Assembly (NCBI RefSeq): GCF_004570865.1
Contig: NZ_SPQS01000003.1
Location: 310,001 to 374,000, forward strand
Reading direction: 5' to 3'
DNA: 64,000 nucleotides
DNA from: Bradyrhizobium frederickii
GTDB taxonomy: Bacteria > Pseudomonadota > Alphaproteobacteria > Rhizobiales > Xanthobacteraceae
A program made the translations under genes and the position numbers. This document shows positions 42,812-55,113 of this stretch, piece after piece. A model generated the notes under the pieces. That model had not been told where the DNA came from, did not search any database, and was given only the letters and a program-made list of their open reading frames with translations. Each line of letters opens with the position of its first letter. Positions within the stretch are counted from its first letter, which is position 1.

Positions 42812-43840
42812 ATGGATGGAGCAGGAAGCCTCACCCGGTCCCTTTTCAGATCGCTGAGGCCCCAAGCTGACCTGAAGGCGGCCGCTGTCGGAGCGGTCGT
42901 GCTTCTGCGCGAGTGGCTGCAGGACAAGCGCGCCGAGGCGCGCGCCGCCGCCAAGGACAAGATCAAGACCAAGGCCAGGGCCAGGGCCGTCGTCGAGCGC
43001 GAGCCGCCGCCGCGTGTGGTCGCGCTGGTCGAGCGCTATCTGCCGCGCCGGGTCGGGATCAGCATGACCGTGCTGCTGCTGATCGGCAGCTGCGGCTTCG
43101 GCATCGTCAAGGGCGGCCATCTCCAGGATTTCATCACCGCGGTCAGCGATGCCCGCAACGCGCTGGCCAATTCCGCCGGCTTCCGCATCACCTCCGTCGT
43201 GATCAACGGCCGCAAGCAGCTCACCCAGGACGAGATCCTGGCGATCGGCGGCGTCAGCGGCCGGTCCTCCCTGCTGTTCCTCGATGCCGACGCGGTGCGC
43301 GACAAGCTCAAGGCCAATCCCTGGATCGCGGATGCGACCGTGCTGAAGCTCTATCCGGGCCAGCTCATGATCGAGCTCACCGAGCGCAAGGCGTTCGCGC
43401 TGTGGCAGGAGGCCGGCCGGCTCTCGGTCATCGCCGACGACGGCGCCGTGCTCGAGCCTTACGTCTCTCGCCGCTTCCTGTCGCTGCCGCTCGTGGTCGG
43501 CAAGGGCGCCGAGACTCAGGCCCGCGATTTCCTGGCGCTGCTGGCGCGCTATCCGCAGGTCAATGCGGTGACGAAAGCCGCGATCTACGTCGGCGAGCGG
43601 CGCTGGAATCTGAGGCTCAAGGACGGCCTCGACATCCGTCTGCCCGAGCAGGACGTCGGCAAGGCGCTCGCGATGCTGTCCAAGCTCGACAAGGAGGACA
43701 GGCTGTTCTCCCGCGACATCGTCGCCGTCGACATGCGCCTGCCCGATCGGCTGGTGGTGCAGCTGTCCGAGGACGCCGCCAAGGCGCGAGAAGATCTGTT
43801 CAAGGACAAGAAGAAAAAGAAGGCCGGGGATTCCGCATGA
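42812..43840 (+). CDS. ftsQ: Cell division protein FtsQ
   Basis: A 342-residue bitopic protein. A basic cytoplasmic part of about 85 residues is followed by one membrane helix (about 88-103), the POTRA domain (FRITSVVINGRKQLTQDEIL, SSLLFLDADAVRDKLKANPW, ATVLKLYPGQLMIELTERKA) and the FtsQ beta domain. It links early and late divisome proteins through FtsBL. The C-terminus is Lys-rich. Its stop overlaps the ftsA start (ATGA). Confidence 0.94.
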   Translation: MDGAGSLTRSLFRSLRPQADLKAAAVGAVVLLREWLQDKRAEARAAAKDKIKTKARARAVVEREPPPRVVALVERYLPRRVGISMTVLLLIGSCGFGIVKGGHLQDFITAVSDARNALANSAGFRITSVVINGRKQLTQDEILAIGGVSGRSSLLFLDADAVRDKLKANPWIADATVLKLYPGQLMIELTERKAFALWQEAGRLSVIADDGAVLEPYVSRRFLSLPLVVGKGAETQARDFLALLARYPQVNAVTKAAIYVGERRWNLRLKDGLDIRLPEQDVGKALAMLSKLDKEDRLFSRDIVAVDMRLPDRLVVQLSEDAAKAREDLFKDKKKKKAGDSA

Positions 43841-45159
43841 CCGGTCTCGATCGCACCCAGACGCCGAAGACGCGCCAGATGCCGCACAAGCGCGGCGGCC
43901 TCGTCGCCTGCCTCGACATCGGCACCAGCAAGATCGCCTGCATGATCGCGCGGCTGAAGCCGTCGCCGCCGAGCGAGGCGCTGCGCGGCCGCACCCATGC
44001 GGTGGAACTGATCGGCTACAGCCAGATCCAGTCGCGCGGCATGAAGTCCGGCGCGGTGATCGATCTCGGTGAATGCGAGCAGGCGGTGCGCCAGGCCGTC
44101 GCGCTCGCGGAGAAGATGGCCAAGGTGCGGGTCGAGTCCGTGCTGCTCTCGGTCTCCGGCGGCCGGCTTTCCGGCCAGCTGGTCGAGGCCGCCGCCGACA
44201 TCCGGGGTGGTGCCGTGACCCAGGCCGACGTCAGCCGCGTCACCTCCACCGGCATGCGTCATGCCACCGGCGAGGGCCGCACCGTGCTGCATGCGCTGCC
44301 GGTCGGCTACACGCTCGATGGCGTCAAGGGCATCCGCGACCCCCGCGGCATGGTTGCCCATCAATTCGGCGTCGACATGAACGTCGTCACCTGCGACGCC
44401 ACCGTGGCGCGGAACCTGATGCTGGCGGTCGAACGCTGCCACATCAATGTCGAAGCCATGGCGGCGAGCCCTTATGTCGCCGGCCTGTCGGTGCTGACCG
44501 ACGACGAGGCCGATCTGGGCGCTGCCGTCGTCGAGATGGGCGCCGGCACCACCACGATTGCCGTTTATTCAGGCGGCCGTTTCGTGCATGCGGCGGGTTT
44601 TGCGGTCGGCGGGCAACACATCACGATGGATCTCGCGCGCGGACTCTCCGCGACCATTGCCGATGCCGAGCGAATCAAGACGTTATACGGGACCGTCATC
44701 ACCGGCGGATCGGACTCGCGTGAGCTGATGTCTGTGCCGACAGCCGGTGACGAGCAGGATCTGCCGCAGATCGTCTCTCGCGCCACCATCGCCAACATCG
44801 TCAAGCACCGTGCCGAGGAAGTCTTCGAAATGGTTCGGGACAAGCTGAAGGATTCGCCCTTCGCCTCAGAGCCCAACGGCCGCGTCGTGCTCTCGGGCGG
44901 CGCCTCGCAGCTCACCGGCCTCGTCGAGCTCGGCACCCAGATTCTCGGCCGGCCCGTGCGGGTCGGACGTCCGCTCGGCTTCGGCCGGCTGCCCAACGAG
45001 GCGAAGAACGCCGCGTTTGCGGTGCCGGCCGGACTCCTCGTCTACCCGCAATATGTTCACCTCGAACATGTCGAACCGCGGCATACGCGGCACCAGGTCA
45101 AGACAGGGACCGGCGGTTATTTCGGAAAGGTCGGACGATGGCTACGCGAGGGCTTCTGA
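43837..45159 (+). CDS. ftsA: Cell division protein FtsA
   Basis: A 440-residue actin-like ATPase. It has VACLDIGTSKIACMIARLKP (phosphate 1), the 1C domain in place of actin 1B, AAVVEMGAGTTTIAVYSGGR (phosphate 2), GGQHITMDLARGL, and RVVLSGGASQLTGLVELGTQ (adenosine motif). The C-terminal WLREGF is part of the membrane-targeting amphipathic helix. It ties FtsZ filaments to the membrane. Its start overlaps ftsQ, so the two are translationally coupled. Confidence 0.96.
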   Translation: MTGLDRTQTPKTRQMPHKRGGLVACLDIGTSKIACMIARLKPSPPSEALRGRTHAVELIGYSQIQSRGMKSGAVIDLGECEQAVRQAVALAEKMAKVRVESVLLSVSGGRLSGQLVEAAADIRGGAVTQADVSRVTSTGMRHATGEGRTVLHALPVGYTLDGVKGIRDPRGMVAHQFGVDMNVVTCDATVARNLMLAVERCHINVEAMAASPYVAGLSVLTDDEADLGAAVVEMGAGTTTIAVYSGGRFVHAAGFAVGGQHITMDLARGLSATIADAERIKTLYGTVITGGSDSRELMSVPTAGDEQDLPQIVSRATIANIVKHRAEEVFEMVRDKLKDSPFASEPNGRVVLSGGASQLTGLVELGTQILGRPVRVGRPLGFGRLPNEAKNAAFAVPAGLLVYPQYVHLEHVEPRHTRHQVKTGTGGYFGKVGRWLREGF

Positions 45160-45246
45160 TGATTCATTTCCGCAATTCCCGACTTTCACCAACTCCCGCG
45201 GCCGCCGGCCGGGGCGAACCCACGCGCGCGTGATCGAGAGGCAACC

Positions 45247-47049
45247 ATGACCATCAGCATCAATGTTCCTGATATTCACGAACTGAAGCCCCGGATCACC
45301 GTGTTCGGCGTCGGCGGCGCCGGTGGCAACGCCGTCAACAACATGATCACGGCCGGCCTTCAGGGCGTCGACTTCGTGGTCGCCAACACCGACGCGCAGG
45401 CGCTGACGATGTCGAAGGCGCAGCGCATCGTGCAGATGGGCACCGCGGTCACGCAAGGGTTGGGCGCCGGTTCGCAGCCGAACGTCGGCGCCGCTGCGGC
45501 GGAAGAGGTGATCGACGAGCTGCGCGACCATCTCTCGGGCGCCAACATGGTGTTCGTCACCGCCGGCATGGGCGGCGGCACCGGCACCGGTGCGGCTCCC
45601 GTGATCGCCAAGACCGCGCGGGACATGGGCATCCTCACCGTCGGCGTCGTCACGAAGCCGTTCCACTTCGAGGGCGGCCGCCGCATGCGCACCGCCGAAG
45701 CCGGTATCGCCGAGCTGCACAAGGTCGTGGATACGCTCCTGATCATCCCGAACCAGAACCTGTTCCGGGTCGCCAACGAGAAGACCACCTTCGCCGACGC
45801 CTTCGCGATGGCCGACCAGGTGCTCTATTCGGGCGTCGCCTGCATCACCGACCTGATGGTCAAGGAAGGCCTCATCAACCTCGACTTCGCCGACGTCCGC
45901 GCCGTCATGCGCGAGATGGGCAAGGCGATGATGGGCACCGGCGAAGCCTCCGGCGACAAGCGCGCGCTGACCGCCGCGGAAGCCGCGATCGCCAACCCGC
46001 TGATCGACGATAGCTCGATGAAGGGCGCCAAGGGCCTCCTGATCTCCATCACCGGCGGCAAGGATCTCACCCTGTTCGAGGTCGACGAAGCCGCCACCCG
46101 CATCCGCGAGGAAGTCGACCAGGACGCCAACATCATCGTCGGCGCGACCTTCGACGAAGCGCTCGACGGCCTGATCCGCGTCTCGGTCGTCGCCACCGGC
46201 ATCGAGCAGGCCGCGATCGCCCGCAACAGCCAGGCCACCTCCGCCCCCGTCGCAAACCCGGCCCCGCAGGCGCAGCAGGCGCCCGCAGCTCCGGCCGCGG
46301 CCGCCGAGAGCCGTCTCGCCGACCTGACCGCGCGGCTCCGCGCCGACAATCAGCGCATGGCCGAGCGCGCCCAGAAGCTGGAAGCGCAGATCCCGGCCGC
46401 AGGCCAGGCTCAAGCCGGTGCCGCGCCGATGGCGCCCCGTCCGAACGTCGAGCGCGCCGCGCTCGCCGCCATCGCGGCTGCCGTTGCGGACGTTCCGCAG
46501 TCCCCGGCGCCGATGCAGACCTACGGCGACGTCACCGTGCGCCCGATCGCGCAGAAGCCGACCCTGTTTCCGGAGCCCGAGCAGGCCCCGGTCGCGATGC
46601 AGGAGCCGATGACGCCCGAGACCTTCATCCCGCCGCAGGCCGAGCGCCCGGTCCGTGCGCCGCGGATGCCGCGCATCGACGAGCTGCCGATGCCGGCCCA
46701 GGCCGAGCTTCGCCAGGCTCGCGGTGAGGTCGAGGAGGAGGCGCCGCAGAAGAGCCGCCTGTCGTTGCTGCAGCGCCTCGCCAATGTCGGCCTCGGCCGT
46801 CGCGACGAGGAAAGCGAGCCGCCGGTCGCGGCCCGCACCGCCGGCCCCGCGATGCCGCCACTGCCCGAGCGCCGTCCGCAGAAGTCCGTGGCGCAGCAGA
46901 TCGCATCGAGTGAACCGGTATCCGAGTATGCCCGGCGGCCCGCTCCGCAGGGCCTGGACATGCATGGCCGTCCCGCGCCTGTTGCGCCGGCGCCACAGGG
47001 CGACGACCATCTTGATATCCCGGCCTTCCTGCGGCGGCAGGCGACCTGA
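45247..47049 (+). CDS. ftsZ: Cell division GTPase FtsZ
   Basis: A 600-residue protein. The GTPase and activation domains (about 12-316) carry [15 protein letters not shown], the tubulin signature [14 protein letters not shown], and the T7 loop [12 protein letters not shown] Pro/Ala/Gln-rich linker of about 265 residues follows, longer than in most bacteria but common in Rhizobiales. The C-terminal peptide is [11 protein letters not shown], which binds FtsA and other partners. It forms the Z ring. A terminator lies 29 bp after the stop. Confidence 0.97.
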   Translation: MTISINVPDIHELKPRITVFGVGGAGGNAVNNMITAGLQGVDFVVANTDAQALTMSKAQRIVQMGTAVTQGLGAGSQPNVGAAAAEEVIDELRDHLSGANMVFVTAGMGGGTGTGAAPVIAKTARDMGILTVGVVTKPFHFEGGRRMRTAEAGIAELHKVVDTLLIIPNQNLFRVANEKTTFADAFAMADQVLYSGVACITDLMVKEGLINLDFADVRAVMREMGKAMMGTGEASGDKRALTAAEAAIANPLIDDSSMKGAKGLLISITGGKDLTLFEVDEAATRIREEVDQDANIIVGATFDEALDGLIRVSVVATGIEQAAIARNSQATSAPVANPAPQAQQAPAAPAAAAESRLADLTARLRADNQRMAERAQKLEAQIPAAGQAQAGAAPMAPRPNVERAALAAIAAAVADVPQSPAPMQTYGDVTVRPIAQKPTLFPEPEQAPVAMQEPMTPETFIPPQAERPVRAPRMPRIDELPMPAQAELRQARGEVEEEAPQKSRLSLLQRLANVGLGRRDEESEPPVAARTAGPAMPPLPERRPQKSVAQQIASSEPVSEYARRPAPQGLDMHGRPAPVAPAPQGDDHLDIPAFLRRQAT

Positions 47050-47077
47050 GGATTGTTACAATAAGGCAGACGAAAAG

Positions 47078-47116
47078 AGGTCCCGGCAACAAGCTTGCCG
47101 GGACCTTTCCTTTTGT
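47078..47116 (+). terminator. Strong intrinsic terminator after ftsZ
   Basis: AGGTCCCGGCAA (47078-47089) and TTGCCGGGACCT (47095-47106) form a perfect 12-bp stem with a 5-base loop, followed by TTCCTTTTG. It should end the dcw transcript and separates it from lpxC. Confidence 0.9.
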
Positions 47117-47411
47117 CCCGTGCATGCCCGGATTGTGCAGCCAAGCAACTGATTTTAAATCATTAATCACGCATTCGGATGTTCGGTAGAATTGCCGGCA
47201 GCGGCCCAAAAGCTCGGCGCAATTTGGTTAAGCCTTGGCGCGAATACGGCGGGTTTGGGGTAACAATCGGTAAAAAAGCGTGAGTTGGCGCTGTTTCAGG
47301 CAGTGACTATGGTTTGGCGTGACTTGGGGATACGGATTCGCGGGCGCCGGCACTGGCCGGCCAAGTGGGTCTCGTATAAGTCGCAGTGGGTCGTAGTGGG
47401 GCGGGTTCCTG
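47117..47411 (+). promoter_or_regulatory. Promoter region of lpxC
   Basis: A 295-bp gap with A/T-rich parts (TTTTAAATCATTAATCACGC at about 47151 and TTTGGTTAAGCC at 47222), GGGGTAACAATCGGTAAAAAA at about 47257. No gene is present. As a terminator lies just upstream, lpxC must have its own promoter here; exact -35 and -10 boxes are not clear. Confidence 0.5.
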
Positions 47412-48374
47412 ATGAAATTTAGCCGGCAAACAACGCTTGGTGCGCAAGCCTCGGTGGCAGGCGTGGGCGTTCATTCCGGTCTTCCCGTCACTCTCACGCT
47501 TGGGCCCGCGCCTGTCGACGCGGGTTTTGTTTTTATCCGGACAGGCCTCGAGGGAAGTGATCGCGAAGTTCAGGCGACGGCCGATCAGGTGATCGCGACC
47601 GACTTCGCCACCGTCCTTGGCGACCGCAGCGGTCCGCTGGTCTCCACTGCCGAGCACGTGCTTGCTGCACTGCGGGGGATGGGTGTCGACAACGCCACCA
47701 TCGAGATCGACGGTCCGGAAGTGCCGATCATGGACGGCAGCGCCGCAGCCTTCATTGCGGCGATCGACCAGGCCGGCATCGTGACCCAGCCGGCACAGCG
47801 CCGCTTCATTCAGGTTTTGAAGCCGATCTCGGTCAAGATCGGCGATTCCTTCGGCGAAATCAGGCCCCATGCCAACGGGTTCTGCGTCGAGGTCGAGATC
47901 GACTTCACCAACCCCGTCATCGGCCAGCAGAGCTACACTTTCGACCTCAGCCCGGAACGTTTCCGCCGCGAAGTCGGCCGGGCCCGGACCTTCGGTCTGA
48001 TGTCCGATGTCGCGCGGCTCTGGAGCGCGGGTTATGCCCTCGGCGCCTCCTTCGACAACACCGTCGTGTTCGACGACGAGCGGCTGCTCAACACCGAGGG
48101 CCTGCGTTACGCCGACGAATGTGCCCGCCACAAGGTGCTGGACGTGATCGGCGATCTCTCGCTGGCCGGTCTGCCGCTGCTGGGCGCCTACCGCTCGGTG
48201 CGTGGCGGCCACAAGCTCAACCACGCCGTCCTGACCGCGTTGCTGGCTGACCGGACCGCCTGGCGGGTGGTCGAGGGCGAGGCGGTCCGCCGTACCACGC
48301 GTCCCGTGGGCGAAGTCGGCCGCGGTATCGTCGGCGGCCGGGTCGCCGCGGCCTACGGGCCGGACGTGTCCTGA
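47412..48374 (+). CDS. lpxC: UDP-3-O-acyl-GlcNAc deacetylase
   Basis: A 320-residue zinc enzyme. It has TTLGAQASVAGVGVHSG at the start, VSTAEHVLAALRGMGVDNA with the first zinc His, PIMDGSAAAFI, and ARHKVLDVIGDLSLAGLPLL with the second His and the Asp ligand, then GGHKLNHAVLTAL with the catalytic His. It is the committed step of lipid A synthesis. The unit starts after the ftsZ terminator. Confidence 0.96.
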   Translation: MKFSRQTTLGAQASVAGVGVHSGLPVTLTLGPAPVDAGFVFIRTGLEGSDREVQATADQVIATDFATVLGDRSGPLVSTAEHVLAALRGMGVDNATIEIDGPEVPIMDGSAAAFIAAIDQAGIVTQPAQRRFIQVLKPISVKIGDSFGEIRPHANGFCVEVEIDFTNPVIGQQSYTFDLSPERFRREVGRARTFGLMSDVARLWSAGYALGASFDNTVVFDDERLLNTEGLRYADECARHKVLDVIGDLSLAGLPLLGAYRSVRGGHKLNHAVLTALLADRTAWRVVEGEAVRRTTRPVGEVGRGIVGGRVAAAYGPDVS

Positions 48375-48383
48375 ACAGGCTGT

Positions 48384-48407
48384 TGCCGCGGGCCTTTGGC
48401 CGCGGCA
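48384..48407 (+). terminator. Hairpin after lpxC
   Basis: TGCCGCGG and CCGCGGCA form a perfect 8-bp stem with loop GCCTTTGG, ten bases after the lpxC stop. A U-run is missing (CACCCCCCGG follows), so termination may be partial. Confidence 0.45.
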
Positions 48408-48620
48408 CACCCCCCGGGAAACTCCTGGTAACCATGATCGGCTAGGATTGCGGCAAGTTCGCCTTAATCCGGGCGAAATGCCTGCCTATCCGGTTGGTCA
48501 GAGATCGCTTTTCGGATCCATCGGCGTGGTCGCATGGCAGGCACCACGGCACCATATCGCGCCCGTGACGGGGTCATGGGCTGGCGGGCACCGCACCACA
48601 GGGCGTCAGGGCTTAAACTC

Positions 48621-49511
48621 ATGTCGGCACAGCGTATGACGCGCGGATATTTCTCGATCTCCTTGCGAGCTCGTGGGCTGCTTCAGGCCGTCACCTTCAT
48701 GCTGCTCGCGCTGCCGCTTGCCGGCTGCGGCACCGGCTCGCTCTGGGACAAGTTCACCGCCAAGGACGACACCTTCGTCGAGGAGCCCGCCGACAAGATC
48801 TACAATGAGGGCCTGTACCTCATGAACGAGAAGAAGGACATGAAGGCGGCGAACAAGAAGTTCGAAGAGGTCGACCGCCAGCATCCTTATTCCGACTGGG
48901 CCCGTAAATCGCTGCTCATGTCCGCCTATGCGTCCTATCAGGGCGGTGACTATGACGGCTGCATCGGCGCGGCCACCCGCTACGTCACGCTGCATCCCGG
49001 CAGTCCGGATGCGGCCTATGCGCAATATCTGATCGCGGCCTCTCATTACGACCAGATCCCGGACATCAGCCGCGACCAGACCCGTACCGAGAAGGCGATC
49101 GCCGCGCTGGAAGAGGTGGTGCGCAAATATCCGAACTCGGAATACGCAACGTCCGCCAAGGCCAAGATTGAAGGTGCGCGCGATCAGCTTGCCGGCAAGG
49201 AAATGAACGTCGGCCGCTACTATGCGCAGAAGCGCGACTACACGGCGGCGATCAACCGCTACAAGGCCGTCGTCACCCAGTACCAGACCACCCGTCATGT
49301 CGAGGAGGCACTTTACCGGTTGACCGAAGCCTATATGGCGATCGGCATCGTCGGGGAAGCGCAGACCGCGGCGGCCGTGCTCGGCCACAATTTTCCTGAC
49401 AGCCGCTGGTACAAGGACGCCTATAATCTTGTAAAATCCGGCGGTCTCGAGCCGAGCGAGAATCAGGGGTCCTGGATCAGCAAGACCTTCAAGAAGATGG
49501 GCCTCGGCTAG
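48621..49511 (+). CDS. bamD: Outer membrane protein assembly factor BamD
   Basis: A 296-residue lipoprotein. The signal ends in the lipobox LPLAGCG (Cys at about 36), followed by TPR-like helical repeats: ADKIYNEGLYLMNEKKDMKA, ASYQGGDYDGCIGAATRYVT, YAQYLIAASHYDQIPDISRD and GRYYAQKRDYTAAINRYKAV, all BamD marks. It is an essential part of the BAM complex in the outer membrane. The ATG at 48621 gives a normal signal peptide; upstream in-frame codons do not. recN follows after 13 bp. Confidence 0.95.
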   Translation: MSAQRMTRGYFSISLRARGLLQAVTFMLLALPLAGCGTGSLWDKFTAKDDTFVEEPADKIYNEGLYLMNEKKDMKAANKKFEEVDRQHPYSDWARKSLLMSAYASYQGGDYDGCIGAATRYVTLHPGSPDAAYAQYLIAASHYDQIPDISRDQTRTEKAIAALEEVVRKYPNSEYATSAKAKIEGARDQLAGKEMNVGRYYAQKRDYTAAINRYKAVVTQYQTTRHVEEALYRLTEAYMAIGIVGEAQTAAAVLGHNFPDSRWYKDAYNLVKSGGLEPSENQGSWISKTFKKMGLG

Positions 49512-49524
49512 GAAATTTGGTTCC

Positions 49525-51213
49525 ATGCTGGCGCGTCTATCGATCCGCGACATCGTCCTGATCGAACGGCTCGATATCGAATTCGCGGCGGGCCTCGCGG
49601 TTTTGACCGGCGAGACCGGCGCGGGCAAATCCATCCTGCTCGATGCCTTTGCGCTGGCGCTCGGCGGCCGTGGCGATGCAGGCCTCGTGCGTCACGGCGC
49701 GGAGCAGGGGCAGGTCACCGCCGTGTTCGATGTCCCCAAGAATCACCCCGCGGCGAAGATTCTCGCCGAGAACGGGCTGGACGACACGAGCGTTGAAGAA
49801 TCTTGCGAGATGATCTTGCGCCGGGTGCAGCTCGCCGATGGCCGCACCCGCGCTTTCATCAACGACCAGTCGATCAGCGTGCAGACGCTGAAGGCGGTCG
49901 GCGCCGCCCTGGTCGAGATTCACGGCCAGCACGACGAGCGCGCGCTGGTCGATGCCGCCACCCATCGCCGCCTGCTCGACGCCTTCGCCGGCCTGGAGAA
50001 GGACGTCGCCGCGGTCGAGGCGCTCTGGGACGCGCGCCGGACCGCCAACACCGCGCTGGAGGAGCATCGCGCCGGCATGGAACGCGCCGCGCGCGAGGCC
50101 GATTATCTGCGCCATGCCTCCGCCGAGCTGAAGCAGCTCGCGCCCAGGGACGGCGAGGAGACCTCACTCGCCCATCGCCGGAGCACCATGATGCAGGGCG
50201 AGAAGATCGCCTCCGATCTGCGCGAGGCGCAGGAGGCGGTCGGCGGCAACCATTCGCCGGTCGCAGCCCTCTCGGCCGCGGTACGCCGGCTGGAGCGCCG
50301 CGGCGTCAATTCGCCGGCGCTGGTCGAGCCGGCCGTGAAGGCGATCGACGCCGCCATCAACGCGCTGGAGGAGGCCGACCAGCATCTCCAGGCAGCGCTC
50401 GCCGCAACCGATTTCGATCCGGCCGAGCTCGAACGCATCGAGGAACGGCTGTTTGCATTGCGCGCCGCCTCCCGCAAATATTCGACGCCGGTCGACGGGC
50501 TCGCCGCGCTCGCCGCCAAATATGCCGCCGACGTCGTGCTGATCGATGCCGGTGCCTCGCAATTGAAGAAGCTGGAGCAGGCCGCGATCGAGGCAGATAG
50601 CCGCTATGCCGCCGCCGCCAAGAAACTGTCGCTGGCGCGGCAGAAATCGGCCGAGAAGCTCAACAAGGCGGTCAACGCCGAGCTCGCGCCGCTCAAGCTC
50701 GAACGCGCCAAGTTCATGACCCAGGTCGAGACCGACGAGGCCGCACCGGGGCCGCAAGGCTTCGACCGCGTCGAGTTTTGGGTTCAGACCAATCCGGGCA
50801 CCAAGCCGGGGCCGCTGATGAAGGTCGCCTCCGGCGGCGAGCTGTCGCGCTTCCTGCTCGCGCTCAAGGTCGTGCTGTCCGACCGCGGTTCGGCGCCGAC
50901 GCTGGTGTTCGACGAGATCGACACCGGCGTGGGCGGTGCGGTCGCCGACGCCATCGGCGGGCGCCTGGCGCGGCTGGCCGGCAAGGTTCAGGTGATGGCC
51001 GTGACCCACGCCCCGCAGGTCGCGGCCCGCGCCGACCAGCATCTGCTGATCTCCAAGGACGCCCTCGACAAGGGCAAGCGCGTCGCCACCCGCGTCAATG
51101 CGCTCGCCGCCGACCACCGCCGCGAGGAAATCGCCCGCATGCTGGCCGGTGCCGAGATCACGGCAGAGGCGAGGGCGGCTGCGGAGAGGTTGCTGAAGGC
51201 GGCCACGGCTTAA
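49525..51213 (+). CDS. recN: DNA repair protein RecN
   Basis: A 562-residue SMC-like ATPase. Walker A is LTGETGAGKSILLDAF (about 29-44), then the QIHGQHDERAL-like loop VEIHGQHDERALVDAATHRR, coiled coils (about 160-360), and the C-terminal signature KVASGGELSRFLLALKVVL with Walker B LVFDEIDTGVGGAVADAIG and VMAVTHAPQVAA. It acts in double-strand break repair. Position after bamD is common in Alphaproteobacteria. Confidence 0.96.
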   Translation: MLARLSIRDIVLIERLDIEFAAGLAVLTGETGAGKSILLDAFALALGGRGDAGLVRHGAEQGQVTAVFDVPKNHPAAKILAENGLDDTSVEESCEMILRRVQLADGRTRAFINDQSISVQTLKAVGAALVEIHGQHDERALVDAATHRRLLDAFAGLEKDVAAVEALWDARRTANTALEEHRAGMERAAREADYLRHASAELKQLAPRDGEETSLAHRRSTMMQGEKIASDLREAQEAVGGNHSPVAALSAAVRRLERRGVNSPALVEPAVKAIDAAINALEEADQHLQAALAATDFDPAELERIEERLFALRAASRKYSTPVDGLAALAAKYAADVVLIDAGASQLKKLEQAAIEADSRYAAAAKKLSLARQKSAEKLNKAVNAELAPLKLERAKFMTQVETDEAAPGPQGFDRVEFWVQTNPGTKPGPLMKVASGGELSRFLLALKVVLSDRGSAPTLVFDEIDTGVGGAVADAIGGRLARLAGKVQVMAVTHAPQVAARADQHLLISKDALDKGKRVATRVNALAADHRREEIARMLAGAEITAEARAAAERLLKAATA

Positions 51214-53520
<2,307 letters not shown>

Positions 53521-53546
53521 GGGGCACTTTCTTCTCCTCTTATTTC

Positions 53547-53653
53547 GCTGTCATCGCCCGGCTTGACCGGGCGATCCAGTACTCCGAGGCAGCTGTGATT
53601 GAACCGGTAGGCCGCGGCTTACTGGATCCCCCGCTTTCGCGGGGGATGACAGC
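53547..53653. repeat. Cruciform-type repeat, family H, copy 1
   Basis: Ends GCTGTCAT / ATGACAGC pair. Each arm holds a hairpin (CGCCCGG-CTTGA-CCGGGCG and CCCCCGC-TTTC-GCGGGGG), and ATCCAGTA / TACTGGAT pair between them. A second copy in the same orientation lies at 55114-55216, so the two flank the MFS gene. Confidence 0.85.
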
Positions 53654-53688
53654 GAGTACGCTTTGAAGGCCGTCGCCTACGGCAACCG

Positions 53689-54963
53689 CTACATCATCCC
53701 GCTCTCTTCCTCTTCCGCCTGCTCGATCAGCGCCTCGCTCACCGTCACTTCGCGGCGGGGGACGACGAAGATCATCACGCAGGCGCAGAGCAGCGAGATC
53801 GCGAGCACCGCCGAGGTGAGCGGCAGCGTCGTTGCGGAGTGGCCGCCGAGATAGGCGCCGAATTGCGACATCAGCGCGCCGATGCCCTGTTGCAGGAAGC
53901 CCATCGCGCCCGAGGCAGTGCCGGCCGCTTCAGGACGGATGCTGATCGCCCCGGCGGCGGAATTCGCCATCACGAAGGCGTTGCCGACCATGACGATCAT
54001 CTGCGTGCCGAACAGCCAGCTTGGGGCCTCGTTCCACCCGGTAAAGCTCCACAGCAGGTTCAGCAGGCTGCCGCAGAGCTGGAGTGCGAGCCCGAACCAG
54101 ATCAACTTCTCCAGCGAATGCCTGGGCGCAAAGCGCACGCAGAGCAGGTTGCCGACGAGAAATGCAAATCCCGTTGTCGCGAACCAGGCGCCGTATTCGG
54201 CGCTGGTTCGGCCCATCTGCGTCACCACGATATAAGGGCCGCCGCCCGCGAAGGTGAAGATGATCTGTGAGGCCAGCACCTGGCACATCACATAGCCGAC
54301 AAAGGCGCGGCTCTTGATCAGGATGCCGACGTCGCCACGGAAGCCGCCGCCGCCGGCGCGGCCGCGGCGCGTTTCGGGCAGCGCCAGGGCGATGCCGACG
54401 GCGACAATGACCGCAGCGATGGTGATGGCGTAGAAGATCGCGCGCCAGCCGAACGCCGTCTCGATCAGGCCGCCGGTGAGCGGTGAAACCATCTGTCCGA
54501 TCATCAGCGCCGCGACCACCAGGCTGATCATCGAGGCGACGCGGTCGCGCTCATAGATGTCGCGGATGATGGCACGGCTGATCACCATGCCGGAAGCGCC
54601 GCCCAGGGCTTGAAAGAAGCGGGCTGCAATCAGCTGCGGCAGGGTTTCGGCGAAGATGCAGCCGACGCTGGCCGCGACCATCAGCGCCAACCCTCCGAGC
54701 AGCACGGGGCGCCGTCCGAACCGGTCGGACAGCGGTCCCATGATCAGCTGCGACAACGCGATGCCGACCATGTAGAGCGACACCGTCATCTGCGCGATGG
54801 AGATGTCGCTGCCGAAATTCGTCGCCAGCACCGGCAGCGCCGGAACCAGGATGTACAGCGAGATCGGCGCGATCCCGGTCATCACGACCAGCAGCAGCAG
54901 CACCCCGCGCGATGTCGCGAGGTTGCGCGTCCCTTCCGGCGGCTTGCTGATGATGCCGTGCAT
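53689..54963 (-). CDS. Bcr/CflA-type multidrug MFS transporter
   Basis: A 424-residue protein with 12 membrane spans. The DHA1 Bcr/CflA pattern is clear: LYILVPALPVLATNFGSDIS, GPLSDRFGRRPVLLGG (motif A), ARFFQALGGASGMVISRAII with RDIYERDRVA, and SPLTGGLIETAFGWRAIFY. It should export drugs by proton antiport. The Met at 54963 is used; an in-frame ATG at 55026 lies past the operator-like palindrome. It has no linked regulator gene and is flanked by family H repeats. Confidence 0.9.
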   Translation of the reverse strand: MHGIISKPPEGTRNLATSRGVLLLLVVMTGIAPISLYILVPALPVLATNFGSDISIAQMTVSLYMVGIALSQLIMGPLSDRFGRRPVLLGGLALMVAASVGCIFAETLPQLIAARFFQALGGASGMVISRAIIRDIYERDRVASMISLVVAALMIGQMVSPLTGGLIETAFGWRAIFYAITIAAVIVAVGIALALPETRRGRAGGGGFRGDVGILIKSRAFVGYVMCQVLASQIIFTFAGGGPYIVVTQMGRTSAEYGAWFATTGFAFLVGNLLCVRFAPRHSLEKLIWFGLALQLCGSLLNLLWSFTGWNEAPSWLFGTQMIVMVGNAFVMANSAAGAISIRPEAAGTASGAMGFLQQGIGALMSQFGAYLGGHSATTLPLTSAVLAISLLCACVMIFVVPRREVTVSEALIEQAEEEESGMM

Positions 54964-54994
54964 GCGTGCTCGTCTCGTTGAATTCGAACCGACT

Positions 54995-55007
54995 GTAACG
55001 TCGTTAC
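54995..55007. promoter_or_regulatory. Palindrome GTAACG-T-CGTTAC before the MFS gene
   Basis: A perfect 13-bp inverted repeat with 6-bp arms, 32 bp ahead of the MFS start on the minus strand. This is a likely place for a repressor site. No regulator gene is adjacent, so it would act in trans. Confidence 0.35.
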
Positions 55008-55113
55008 GCAAGGCGGATATCGGCATTTCGGAATGCGGCTATACGGATTCCGGGATGGTTATGATACGGCGTGAGGCGACCCATTGGGCGCGATCTTCAC
55101 GCCACAAATTCGG

